Shown: positions 1-8,468 of the stretch, piece after piece | How positions within the stretch are numbered: position 1 is the first letter of the stretch | Layout of the letters: every line of letters starts with the position of its first letter | Assembly (NCBI RefSeq): GCF_021648825.1 | Contig: NZ_JAKJHS010000006.1 | Coordinates: 1-64,000, forward strand | Reading direction: 5' to 3' | Origin: Rhizobium halophilum | GTDB taxonomy: Bacteria; Pseudomonadota; Alphaproteobacteria; Rhizobiales; Rhizobiaceae | Length of the DNA stretch: 64,000 bases | Translations under genes and position numbers: made by a program | Notes under the pieces: generated by a model | Seen by the model: the letters and a program-made list of their open reading frames with translations, nothing else | Database searches by the model: none | What the model was told of the DNA's origin: nothing

Positions 1-2
1 CC

Positions 3-686
3 GTTATCGTTGATGTCGAGGCGAGCCGTGCGATCCGGCAGGCCGAGGTCGGCGCGGCACGCACCATGATTGACCGTGCTCAGGATATCTTCGGTCTCTA
101 TCCGGAACGGCTGGCTGCCGACACCGCCTATGGTTCTGCAGAGATGTTGGGCTGGCTGGTCCACGAGCGCGGGATAGAGCCGCATATTCCCGTTCTCGAC
201 AAGTCCGAACGGCGTGATGGCACATTCGAGCGCGCCGACTTCACCTATGACCACAAGCGCGATCTCTATACCTGCCCTGGTGGCAAGGAGTTACGCTCGA
301 GACAGATCGCCTACAAGAATGAACGTCCGCTCATCGATGAAGATGGCATGGTACGCTATCGGGCCAGCAAGCTCGACTGCGATGCCTGCGCCCTAAAACC
401 TCGATGCTGTCCGAACGCTCCGGCGCGCAACATACCACGCTCCATCCATGAGGGCGCTCGCGACATGGCGCGCGATATCGCCAAAACCGATGCCTATCTT
501 ACGTCGAGGCATCAGAGGAAAAAGGTAGAGATGCTTTTTGCGCATCTCAAACGAATCCTCAAACTGGATCGCCTGCGATTACGAGGTCCGAACGGAGCGC
601 GTGATGAGTTTCACCTCGCAGCCGCAGCCCAAAACCTCCGGAAACTCGCAAAGCTGATCCCGCCACCAACGCCAGAGCCGGCGTGA
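3..686 (+). CDS. IS1182-like DDE transposase, C-terminal part (5' end outside window)
   Basis: The reading frame is open to the left edge of the window, so only about 227 C-terminal residues are visible. The segment ADTAYGSAEMLGWL near the start fits the second catalytic Asp region of DDE transposases. It is followed by a Cys-containing stretch (CPGGKEL, then CDACALKPRCCP) and by KVEMLFAHLKRILKLDRLRLRG, which carries the catalytic Glu. This order is characteristic of IS1182-type transposases. The protein would catalyse cut-and-paste movement of its IS. A sequence resembling an IS right end (TTTTTCAACAG) lies about 65 bp downstream. It adjoins the accessory region and need not be active. Confidence 0.85.
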   Translation, partial: VIVDVEASRAIRQAEVGAARTMIDRAQDIFGLYPERLAADTAYGSAEMLGWLVHERGIEPHIPVLDKSERRDGTFERADFTYDHKRDLYTCPGGKELRSRQIAYKNERPLIDEDGMVRYRASKLDCDACALKPRCCPNAPARNIPRSIHEGARDMARDIAKTDAYLTSRHQRKKVEMLFAHLKRILKLDRLRLRGPNGARDEFHLAAAAQNLRKLAKLIPPPTPEPA

Positions 687-1539
687 AGGGGAATACGTCT
701 CCGCACGTCCAAACGACGGAAACGTCGGAGCAAGATTACAGCGCGCCTTTTTCAACAGTATCGGCCGTTAGCGGACAACAGCAACATTTGCTTCTCTGTC
801 AGAGTTACCTTTTTCTCCAACGCAATATCCGACGGCCAGACTCCGGCCCGTTGCGGTCGGGTCCCCAGCCAATTTTCCTAGCCCCCTCGAACAGGACGGA
901 TGGCCCCGGGAACTGCGGCCAAGATTGTCCAAGTTACTGAGGAGACGTCACTTTCCGTGCAGGAGATGGTTGCCAATTTGGATAGAAAAACCGCTCAAAA
1001 ATGGCTTGCCTGGGGACCTGGATTCTCACACAATTTCAATGGCTTAGAAATTTGCCTTTGAATTCCCTATATTTTCCTGCCGCGAGCGACCGTGGATGCC
1101 ACCTTTGTGCCCTGGCTTTGGGCCTCAGTCAACAGAAGGGCACAGCGGCAATTATTTCCGGTTTCTGCGGATAGCTCGGCGAAGTGCGCTCTAGGCGATG
1201 CGTCACTGTTGCTCACGTCTGCGAGTCCCGTCGTCGCAAAGATGAAATTGACAGGTGCTCCTGTCGCCCGACCGTTGTCTACGTTGGCGGAGGTAGCCAT
1301 CGGGCACGGCATTGCAGGAAGTCCTAGGACTGAAGATCGGCGGAGAGCGCCTTTATCCTCGAAGCATTTAACAAGAATTGCGTTACGGTGGCCGTGAATT
1401 CCGCGCTCTGTCGCTCATCTTGCTTGCAGCCATGCGAGGACGGTTCTCGCCGAACAGTTTGTAGAGAGGTACTCGGCCGATTGGTGGCTCGCTAAGCTTG
1501 CATCTTCAGGGAATAGAAGCTCAGCATCGGTATTACGGG
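687..1539. other. Gene-free stretch with IS end and left tRNA-derived repeat
   Basis: No convincing coding frame is seen here; the short open frames lack ribosome sites and recognisable protein character. The first 80 bases probably contain the right terminus of the IS1182-like element. Bases around 945-1167 form one copy of a direct repeat found again near 17.3 kb. The remainder (1170-1539), downstream of the aldehyde dehydrogenase stop codon, shows nothing recognisable. Confidence 0.6.
945..1167. repeat. Direct repeat copy A with tRNA-Gln-like attachment core
   Basis: This segment aligns almost colinearly with 17251-17473. Both begin with ACGTCACTTT, share the core at 65-66 bases in, then GATTCTC, GGCTTAGAA, CCGCGAGCGACCGTGGA and GCCACCTTTGTGCCCTGGCT. 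The core at 1010-1025 (CTGGGGACCTGGATTC) equals the 3' end of the tRNA-Gln gene at 21493-21509 except for one missing base. The most economical reading is a degenerate att site of an integrative element. Confidence 0.7.
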
Positions 1540-2994
1540 TCACGTCACACCACCGAGACAGATGTATTTCAGTTCCAGAAATTCCTCGATACCGTAGCGT
1601 GACCCCTCGCGTCCGAGGCCGGAGAGCTTGACACCTCCGAACGGAGCTTCAGCAGTCGAAATAAGTCCTGTGTTGACGCCCACCATGCCGTACTCAAGAG
1701 CTTCCGCGACCCTGAACACACGCGCCATGTTTTTCGCGTAGAAATAGGATGCAAGGCCGAACTCGGTATCATTGGCCTGTCGAATGACATCTGCCTCGTC
1801 CTTGAACTTGAACAGTGGTGCGACGGGACCGAAGGTTTCTTCCCGAGCGACCGCCATCTCGGCTGTGACGTCGGCAAGTACGGTAGGTTCGTAGAATGTG
1901 TTGCCGATCGAAAGGCGCTTGCCTCCGGTGACGGTTCTGGCTCCTTTGCCCAAGGCGTCAGCCACGTGTTCTTCTACCTTTTCCAGCGCTGCCCGGTCGA
2001 TCAATGGTCCGAGGGTCACACCCTCGTCAAAGCCGTTGCCCGTGACGAGCTTGCCCACAGCACTGGCCAGCTTTTCGGCGAACCCATCATAGACGCCGTC
2101 CTGCACGTAGATGCGATTTGCGCAGACGCAGGTTTGGCCGTTGTTGCGGAACTTGGCGATGATCGCCCCCTCAACCGCCGCATCCAGATCCGCATCGTCG
2201 AAGACGATGAAAGGAGCATTGCCGCCAAGTTCAAGGCCGAGCTTCTTGATGGTCGGCGCCGATTGCCTGTAGAGTTCCGCACCGACTTCCGTAGAACCCG
2301 TGAAGGTAAGCTTCCGGACGGTTGGGTTCGCTGTCATCTCGCCACCGATTTCTCGCGCTGAGCCGGTGATGACACTGAATAGTCCCTTCGGAAGGCCAGC
2401 CCGCTCGGCTAGAATTGCAATGGCGATAGCCGAAAACGGTGTCTGCGACGCTGGCTTCAGTACCATGGCACACCCAGCCGCAAACGCCGGCCCTGCTTTG
2501 CGAGTGATCATGGCATTCGGGAAGTTCCATGGCGTAATCGCGGCAACAACCCCAATGGGCTGCTTCATGACCATGATCCGCTTGTCGGGCTGGTGGCCGG
2601 GAATGATATCCCCATTGATACGGCGACCTTCTTCTGCGAACCACTCGATGAAGCTTGCACCATAGGTGATCTCTCCCATGGCCTCAGCAAGTGGCTTGCC
2701 CTGTTCGAGCGTCAGGATCTTTCCAAGGTCCTCCTTGTTCTCCATCATCAATTCGAACCACTTGCGCAGCACGACGCCGCGTTCCTTTGCAGTGCGTGCG
2801 GCCCAGTCTTTCTGCGCAATGCGAGCCGATTCAATTGCGGCGCGGGTTTCGGCCGCGCCAAGCTTCGGCACGTGCCCGATGATCTCACCGGTCGCGGGGT
2901 TGTCGACCGCAATGTGGTGGTCCGCGTTTGCTTGAACCCAGTCACCACCAACCAGAGCCGCTTCACGGAAGAGAGATTGATCTTTGAGCTTCAT
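1540..2994 (-). CDS. NAD(P)-dependent aldehyde dehydrogenase, succinate-semialdehyde dehydrogenase (GabD) type
   Basis: The 484-residue protein is full length for the ALDH superfamily. It has PWNFP, the cofactor-binding FTGSTEVG, the general-base segment LELGGNAPF and the catalytic Cys near residue 289 in NGQTCVCAN. It oxidises an aldehyde to the acid. GabD-like sequences often act on succinate semialdehyde, but in this operon the true substrate may be the aldehyde made by the neighbouring GMC oxidoreductase. ATG at 2994 is preferred because AGGAG sits 9 bases upstream; a TTG three codons earlier abuts that site. It is the last gene of the operon, 36 bp after the GMC gene. Confidence 0.9.
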   Translation of the reverse strand: MKLKDQSLFREAALVGGDWVQANADHHIAVDNPATGEIIGHVPKLGAAETRAAIESARIAQKDWAARTAKERGVVLRKWFELMMENKEDLGKILTLEQGKPLAEAMGEITYGASFIEWFAEEGRRINGDIIPGHQPDKRIMVMKQPIGVVAAITPWNFPNAMITRKAGPAFAAGCAMVLKPASQTPFSAIAIAILAERAGLPKGLFSVITGSAREIGGEMTANPTVRKLTFTGSTEVGAELYRQSAPTIKKLGLELGGNAPFIVFDDADLDAAVEGAIIAKFRNNGQTCVCANRIYVQDGVYDGFAEKLASAVGKLVTGNGFDEGVTLGPLIDRAALEKVEEHVADALGKGARTVTGGKRLSIGNTFYEPTVLADVTAEMAVAREETFGPVAPLFKFKDEADVIRQANDTEFGLASYFYAKNMARVFRVAEALEYGMVGVNTGLISTAEAPFGGVKLSGLGREGSRYGIEEFLELKYICLGGVT

Positions 2995-3030
2995 TTCTTC
3001 CAACTCCTATTGTCCCGGTGCATCGTTGTC

Positions 3031-4638
3031 TTAGCGGGCCTCTTCGAGGATCAGGTCCGCAGCCTTCTCCGCAATCATGAATACAGCGGCCTGCGTGTTC
3101 CCAGAAACCATGGTGGGCATGATCGAGGCGTCGGCAATGCGAAGTCCTTCGATCCCATGAACCTTCAGCGCAGGATCGGTAACGGCACCTTCGTCCACCC
3201 CCATCCGGCAGGTTCCGCAGATATGATAGATCGTCTGGCCGTCGCGTCGGGCGAAATTGAGCCAGTCTTCGTCGGTCCTGCATTCAGGACCGGGGCTCAT
3301 CTCCCTGTCTCGGAAAGCGTCCAAGGGAGCCTCCTCGACGATCCTTCGAGCAACCTTCATTCCGTCGACGATAGCTCGACGGTCCTCCTCCGTTGCCAGG
3401 AAATTAGGTCGTATGGCTGGTGGCGCAAAGGGGTCGGGAGATTTGGAATGTATGGTTCCTCGCGACTCCGGCCGAAGCTGAGTGACGCCGATGGTCATTC
3501 CAGGAAGTCGATCAAGCTTACGCTCCGCTGCATTGGCGTAACTCGCGTGCATGAAGAAGTACTGGACGTCGGGCCCATCCAGGCCCGGTCGGGTCCGGAC
3601 GAAGCCATGGACGAGCCCGGTACCGAGCGTCAGGATGCCACTCCGCGTCGCGAAGTAGCGTGTAACTGCGAGGCCGAGCTTTAGGCCGCGCGTTTGCTCG
3701 TTGAGGGTGACCGGCAGCTTCACGCGCCAATTCATTCGCGTGCAGAAGTGGTCGATATAGTTTGCACCTACGCCTGGCAGGGAGTGTCGCACCTCGACCC
3801 CCAGCGGCTGCAATACCCGTGGGTCGCCTATGCCAGATAGCTCCAACAACTGCGGCGTCTGGGCAGCACCCGCGGTCAGGATGACTTCGCGTCGAGCGTG
3901 GACCTCGGCGGAACTGCTGCCCAGGCGCAGTTCGACGCCTGTCGCACGGCCGTTCTCCAGAAGAATACGCGTTACGTGCGCATTGGTTCTGACCTCAAGG
4001 TTGGGTCTGCTCAAGGCTGGCTGAAGATAGGCAGCAGCCGCGCTCACCCGACGGCCACGTCGTTGGTTCACCTGATAGTAGCCGAAGCCGTCCTGACGAT
4101 CTCCATTATAGTCGGCACTGCGTTCGTAGCCCGCGCTCTCCGCCGCAGAGATGAACGCTTCGGCAATCAGCGGGCGTTCCTTGACCTCGGTGACCGGAAG
4201 CGGACCACCTCGCGCACGCATTGAAGAGGCAGGTCCATCGTAGTCTTCGAGTTTGCGGAAATAGGGGAGCACGTCCTCGAAGCTCCACCCCCGGCAGCCC
4301 TGTTGGGCCCAACCGTCATAGTCCTGCGGCTGCCCCCGTACATAGATCATGCCATTAATCAACGTGGAGCCACCAAGCCCCTTGCCGCGTGGAACCGAAA
4401 TGACCCTGTTGCCGGTGGCCTCCTCCGGCTCGGTTTGAAAGCGCCAGTTGAAGTCCGGGTTGGTGAGCAGCTTGCTGAATCCGGCAGGAATCTCTACCCA
4501 GAGGCTTCGCGCGGCCTTGCCTGCTTCCAGCATCAGAACCGTGTATCTGCCAGATGCCGTCAAGCGGTTTGCAAGAACGCACCCGGCCGTGCCACCGCCG
4601 ACGATGATGTAATCGAATGCCTCGCGGTCCTGCTGCAT
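3031..4638 (-). CDS. GMC-family FAD oxidoreductase (choline/alcohol dehydrogenase type)
   Basis: This 535-residue flavoprotein begins with an ADP-binding fold (YIIVGGGTAGCVLANRL, residues about 10-26). It has the GMC signatures GKGLGGSTLINGMIYVRG and GAAQTPQLLELSGIG. Near the C-terminus are the active-site His (YHICGTCRMG) and Asn (VSGNTQA). Such enzymes oxidise primary alcohols to aldehydes. The start codon overlaps the stop of the upstream FAD-linked dehydrogenase by one base (TAATG), which fixes the start and implies coupled translation. Being next to an aldehyde dehydrogenase suggests an alcohol-aldehyde-acid relay. The substrate is unknown. Confidence 0.9.
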   Translation of the reverse strand: MQQDREAFDYIIVGGGTAGCVLANRLTASGRYTVLMLEAGKAARSLWVEIPAGFSKLLTNPDFNWRFQTEPEEATGNRVISVPRGKGLGGSTLINGMIYVRGQPQDYDGWAQQGCRGWSFEDVLPYFRKLEDYDGPASSMRARGGPLPVTEVKERPLIAEAFISAAESAGYERSADYNGDRQDGFGYYQVNQRRGRRVSAAAAYLQPALSRPNLEVRTNAHVTRILLENGRATGVELRLGSSSAEVHARREVILTAGAAQTPQLLELSGIGDPRVLQPLGVEVRHSLPGVGANYIDHFCTRMNWRVKLPVTLNEQTRGLKLGLAVTRYFATRSGILTLGTGLVHGFVRTRPGLDGPDVQYFFMHASYANAAERKLDRLPGMTIGVTQLRPESRGTIHSKSPDPFAPPAIRPNFLATEEDRRAIVDGMKVARRIVEEAPLDAFRDREMSPGPECRTDEDWLNFARRDGQTIYHICGTCRMGVDEGAVTDPALKVHGIEGLRIADASIMPTMVSGNTQAAVFMIAEKAADLILEEAR

Positions 4639-6062
4639 TAGTTCATCCCCCTGATCGCCTTGGCGTGTGTCAGCGAGGAAGGAAGGATCTTGCCGGGATT
4701 GAGCAGGCCACTTGGATCGAGCGCAGTCTTCAATATGGAAGCGAGGCGCAGGTCGCTTTCGGGAGCAAGCCGCAGCCATTCATCCACCCGATATTGACCC
4801 AATCCATGTTCCGCGGAGATGGAGCCCCCGTGCTTGACGACGGCATCGTGTACTACGCGGTTGATTGCCTTTTGATCGTGATCCGGTCGGAACAGGACAT
4901 TGTAGTGGAGATTGCCATCGCCCAAGTGGCCGAAGATATTCAGCTCCGCTCCGGGAGCTGCATCTACCAGAGCGGCCTCGGCATCATTCAGGAATTCGCG
5001 CAAGTGCGTGAGTGATACGGATATGTCGTGCTTCAGGCTAGGACCGTCCCGCGCTTCTGCTTCGGTGACGTGCTCGCGCAGAGCCCAGAGCTGCCGAGCC
5101 TGCGCCTCCGATTCCGCAACAACGCCATCGATAACCCAGCCATTCTCGAACCCGCCCGCCAACACACCTTCGGCTGCGTCGCGCAGTCCGGAAAGACTGG
5201 AGGCTCCTTCAAGAAGAATGAACCAGTCACCAGCGGTGATAGGGGGCTTCAGATGCGCATGCCGGCTGACGCGATCCAGAGAGTTGGCAGAGATAAGTTC
5301 GAAAGCTGAAAGCGCTTCTCCCATTTCCTGCTGGGCGTGGCCGAACAGCGAAATGGCGGCTTCAAGACTGCTAACGCTGAGGAGGGCTGTGACGGAGTGA
5401 CGAGGAGCGCTCACGAGCCGCAGAACTGCGGCGGTGACGATGCCCAAAGTGCCCTCGGAACCGATAAACCACTGCTTCCAGTCATAGCCGGCATTGTCCT
5501 TGCGCAGATGGCGCAAGCCGTTTGATACACTACCATCAGCAAGAACGACCTCAAGCCCGAGCGTAATATCGCGCGTCATCCCATAGCGAAGAACATTCAA
5601 TCCGCCGGCGTTCGTGGCTATCACGCCCCCGACAGTAGCGGAGCCTTCTGCTGCGATGGCGATCGGAAGCATCCGGTCCATAGAAGCCGCCTTTTCGCGA
5701 ACGGTCTGGAGGATCGCACCCGCTTCTACTTCCACGGTCATGCCGATCGGATCGAGCGAGCGGATCGTCTGCATACGGTTCAGGGAAAGGACGACCTGGC
5801 CCCCAGTGGTGTCCGGGATGGCCCCGGCGGCAAGGCCGGTGTTGCCGCCTTGGGGCACGATGCTGATGCCAGAGTCGCCGCAAAGTCCGACGATGGCGGC
5901 CACCTGGCCTGTTGAGGCAGGGCGTACCACGCATGCTGGCACCCCCGTGGTGCTTCGCTTCCAGTCCGTCGCATAAGGTGCGGTGTCTTCTGCTGTGGTC
6001 AGGACGTATCGCTCGCCAACGATGCCAGAGAGCGCTGAGAGAAGATCGGTTCGGCTCGTCAT
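4638..6062 (-). CDS. FAD-linked 2-hydroxyacid dehydrogenase (GlcD/D-lactate dehydrogenase-like)
   Basis: The 474-residue protein has the VAO/PCMH FAD-binding fold (PQGGNTGLAAGAIPD, then GGVIATNAGGLNVLRYGMTRD) and the FAD-oxidase C-terminal domain with HLGDGNLHYN and the metal-ligand segment SAEHGLG. Relatives oxidise D-lactate, D-2-hydroxyglutarate, D-mandelate or glycolate to 2-oxoacids. It is distinct from the glcDEF set elsewhere in the window and has no GlcE/GlcF partners here. The ATG overlaps the stop of the AroE-like gene by four bases (ATGA), which decides the start. In the operon it would make the 2-oxoacid that the TPP enzyme could decarboxylate. Confidence 0.88.
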   Translation of the reverse strand: MTSRTDLLSALSGIVGERYVLTTAEDTAPYATDWKRSTTGVPACVVRPASTGQVAAIVGLCGDSGISIVPQGGNTGLAAGAIPDTTGGQVVLSLNRMQTIRSLDPIGMTVEVEAGAILQTVREKAASMDRMLPIAIAAEGSATVGGVIATNAGGLNVLRYGMTRDITLGLEVVLADGSVSNGLRHLRKDNAGYDWKQWFIGSEGTLGIVTAAVLRLVSAPRHSVTALLSVSSLEAAISLFGHAQQEMGEALSAFELISANSLDRVSRHAHLKPPITAGDWFILLEGASSLSGLRDAAEGVLAGGFENGWVIDGVVAESEAQARQLWALREHVTEAEARDGPSLKHDISVSLTHLREFLNDAEAALVDAAPGAELNIFGHLGDGNLHYNVLFRPDHDQKAINRVVHDAVVKHGGSISAEHGLGQYRVDEWLRLAPESDLRLASILKTALDPSGLLNPGKILPSSLTHAKAIRGMN

Positions 6063-6904
6063 GCCAGTGCACCCATGTGCTGCGCCATCAGCACGATCTG
6101 GGACTCCAGCATTGGCTTGCCCGGAAAGATCCTGCACCCTTTCGCCTTCGCCGCCTCAAGCAGTGGTGTCATGGCGGGGTCCATGATGGCATCCGCGACA
6201 AGCTGATCCCGATGAAGCTGCGAGAGGTCTAAGGGTGGCTCATCGCCGGAACGCATTCCCAGCGACGTCCCGTTGACGACCAATTCATGGTCCGCAACCC
6301 GCTGAGTATTGGTTGCGACCGTAAGAGCCGGATATGCAGCTTTAAGACGTTCGGTAAGGCTCACCGCACGCTTCACGGTTCGATTTGCGATAGTGATGTG
6401 GGTCACTCCTGCCTCGGCGAGGGCGAATGCGATGGCGCTGGAAGCTCCCCCCGCGCCCGCAACATAGGCCCTCATCCCCGCCGGATCCGCGCCTCCAACA
6501 CGCAAGGCTTCAACAAAGCCGATACCGTCAAGCATGGCCCCGACCATGCGACCGTCAGGCTCGCGGCGAACACAATTGACGGCGCCGATGTTATGCGCAG
6601 CTTCCGTGATCTCGTCACACAGCGCGAGCATGTCCGTCTTGTGCGGCACCGTCGCAATGAAGCCCCCGAAGTTCTCCATACGCCGTAGACCATCAACAAG
6701 CCCCTTCAAGCCATCCGATTTGACATGGAATGGCACGAGCACTGCATCCACGTCCTTCGACTTCAGCAGGGCGTTCATCACTTCCGGCGTCTTCACGTGG
6801 TAGATGGGGTCAGCGAGAATCCCGTAGATGCGGGTGCGTCCGGTGACTGGCGGCAAGAAGCTCCGGTGGAGTTCATTGTGATCCGCGGCGATCGGGGTGG
6901 TCAT
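6059..6904 (-). CDS. Divergent shikimate dehydrogenase-like (AroE/YdiB/quinate dehydrogenase family) protein
   Basis: The 281-residue protein has the two-domain AroE layout: an N-terminal substrate domain, the catalytic-Lys motif ATVPHK, and a Rossmann domain (YVAGAGGASSAIAFAL, then ANRT for NADP). Two family motifs are altered. The usual Ser-x-Ser site reads HVKTP, and the NTDGxGF motif reads MLDGIGF. It therefore probably reduces or oxidises something other than shikimate. The operon setting, inside a transport and oxidation cluster, points to catabolism rather than aromatic biosynthesis. The gene overlaps the next by four bases. Confidence 0.8.
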   Translation of the reverse strand: MTTPIAADHNELHRSFLPPVTGRTRIYGILADPIYHVKTPEVMNALLKSKDVDAVLVPFHVKSDGLKGLVDGLRRMENFGGFIATVPHKTDMLALCDEITEAAHNIGAVNCVRREPDGRMVGAMLDGIGFVEALRVGGADPAGMRAYVAGAGGASSAIAFALAEAGVTHITIANRTVKRAVSLTERLKAAYPALTVATNTQRVADHELVVNGTSLGMRSGDEPPLDLSQLHRDQLVADAIMDPAMTPLLEAAKAKGCRIFPGKPMLESQIVLMAQHMGALA

Positions 6905-6952
6905 GAGAGGTTGTTCCTATGCATTGCCTTGCGCGACACGTCTTGGCGTGCC

Positions 6953-7762
6953 TCAGGTCATGTACAGACCACCGGCAACGTCGATGGTCTGGCCAGTGAC
7001 GAAGCTTGCTTCCGGTGAGGTAAGGTAGAGGGCTAGATCGGCGACTTCCTCGGGGGCGCCCAAGCGCCCCATTGGTGTCAGTCGTACCTGTTCCTCGTTG
7101 ACCTCGCCGGCGACGGCGCGAACCATAGGTGTTTCGATGCGGCCTGGCGCTATGGCATTGACCCGAACTCCGAAGGGTCCGAGTTCTGCGGCAAGATGCT
7201 TCGTAAAGCCGATCAGGGCGGATTTCGTTGCGGCATAGTGGCAGGCTACGATGGGCGAGTATGTCTTGCCTGCAACCGAAGACATGTTGACGATCCAGCC
7301 GGCATTCGCTTCCCGCATGCTGGGGGAGAGCGCACGGATAGTATTGAAGCAGCCGGAAAGATTGACGGCGACGACCCGTTTCCACTCCGCTGGATCCATC
7401 TCCCAGATCTTGTGTGCGATGCCTTCATGCTTCGGCGAAATCCCGGCGTTGTTCACGACAGTGTCGAAGGGGCGGCCGATCCGGCCTGCCGCATCCCCGA
7501 GCGACTTCTCGACCGACGGGTAATCCGCGACATCCAGCACCAAGGGAATGGCACCGCCCTTGCCGTCAGCTTCGATCAGCCGGACCGTTTCATTGATGTC
7601 GGCTTCGTTCATGTCCGCAACGCCGACCATAGCGCCACGTGCTGCGAAGCGCTGCGCAATGGCCCGACCGATGCCGCGCCCGGCGCCGGTCACCAGAACG
7701 CGGCGTCCTGCGTGGCTCGGTCTGTAGGTGATTTCTTCCGGATTGATTTCTCGATGAGACAT
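6953..7762 (-). CDS. Short-chain dehydrogenase/reductase (SDR)
   Basis: The 269-residue classical SDR has the NAD(P) motif TGAGRGIGRA (about residues 25-34), NNAG, the catalytic Ser in NMSSVAG, YAATK with Tyr and Lys, and the C-terminal GQTIDVAGG. It would interconvert a hydroxyl and a ketone on a small metabolite. An AGGA ribosome site overlaps the end of the livF-like gene, whose stop codon lies one base upstream, so the two are expressed together. Sequence alone does not give the substrate. Confidence 0.9.
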   Translation of the reverse strand: MSHREINPEEITYRPSHAGRRVLVTGAGRGIGRAIAQRFAARGAMVGVADMNEADINETVRLIEADGKGGAIPLVLDVADYPSVEKSLGDAAGRIGRPFDTVVNNAGISPKHEGIAHKIWEMDPAEWKRVVAVNLSGCFNTIRALSPSMREANAGWIVNMSSVAGKTYSPIVACHYAATKSALIGFTKHLAAELGPFGVRVNAIAPGRIETPMVRAVAGEVNEEQVRLTPMGRLGAPEEVADLALYLTSPEASFVTGQTIDVAGGLYMT

Positions 7763-7763
7763 T

Positions 7764-8468
7764 TCAAATTCCTAGGTATGCTTGACGGACATGGTCGTTG
7801 TGGAGCAGCGCATCGGACGTGTCGGCAAGGACGATCTCGCCGTTCTCGAGTACGTAGCCCCTGTCAGCCGCCTTCAGTGTGTGGAAGACGTTCTGCTCGA
7901 CAATCAGGACGGTTGCCCCTGTCTTCACAATCGTCTCGATGACATCGAACACCTGCGTAACGATGATCGGCGCAAGGCCGAGAGAAGGCTCGTCGAACAT
8001 CAGGAGTTTGGGCCGAGCCATCATGCCACGGGCGATTGCGACCATCTGCTGTTCGCCGCCTGACAATGATCCGGCTTTCTGGGCAAGACGCTCGCGCACT
8101 CGCGGAAACAGCGACAGGACCTCCTCCAGAGCAGCGTCCTTGTGTTGCCGCGCAGCCTTTCGATAAGCGCCCATCAGAAGGTTTTCCTGAACCGTCATGT
8201 CCGGGAAAAGCTGACGCCCTTCCGGGATCAAGGTGATACCTCGATCGACCATCTCGTGCGAGGAAAGCCGGGTGACATCCTCACCTTCGAAGGTGATCTT
8301 GCCCGCGGTAGGACGGATCAGTCCGGCAATGGTACGAAGAGTGGTGGTCTTGCCAGCGCCATTTGCGCCCACAATGGTGACGACTTCCCCGGCCTCCACG
8401 GCCAGTGAGATATCGTGAAGAATGGTTGTCGGGCCGTAGCCGGCGTGAATGTTCTCAAGCCTGAGCAT
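7764..8468 (-). CDS. HAAT-type ABC transporter ATP-binding subunit (LivF-like)
   Basis: The 234-residue ATPase has Walker A GANGAGKTT, the signature LSGGEQQMVAIARG, Walker B LLMFDEP and the LivF-typical GLAPIIV and VEQN. It powers uptake with the fused permease-ATPase and the LivH-like permease encoded upstream. ATG at 8468 is chosen because an AAGGA site lies just upstream; a TTG six codons earlier is less likely. The start overlaps the preceding gene by 14 bases. Family members import branched-chain amino acids, amides or aromatic and aliphatic acids. Confidence 0.92.
   Translation of the reverse strand: MLRLENIHAGYGPTTILHDISLAVEAGEVVTIVGANGAGKTTTLRTIAGLIRPTAGKITFEGEDVTRLSSHEMVDRGITLIPEGRQLFPDMTVQENLLMGAYRKAARQHKDAALEEVLSLFPRVRERLAQKAGSLSGGEQQMVAIARGMMARPKLLMFDEPSLGLAPIIVTQVFDVIETIVKTGATVLIVEQNVFHTLKAADRGYVLENGEIVLADTSDALLHNDHVRQAYLGI

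Noticed and set aside
683..1400. Short open frames between the transposase and the aldehyde dehydrogenase
   Set aside because: No ribosome sites and no protein-like composition. Part is IS end and part is repeat copy A.
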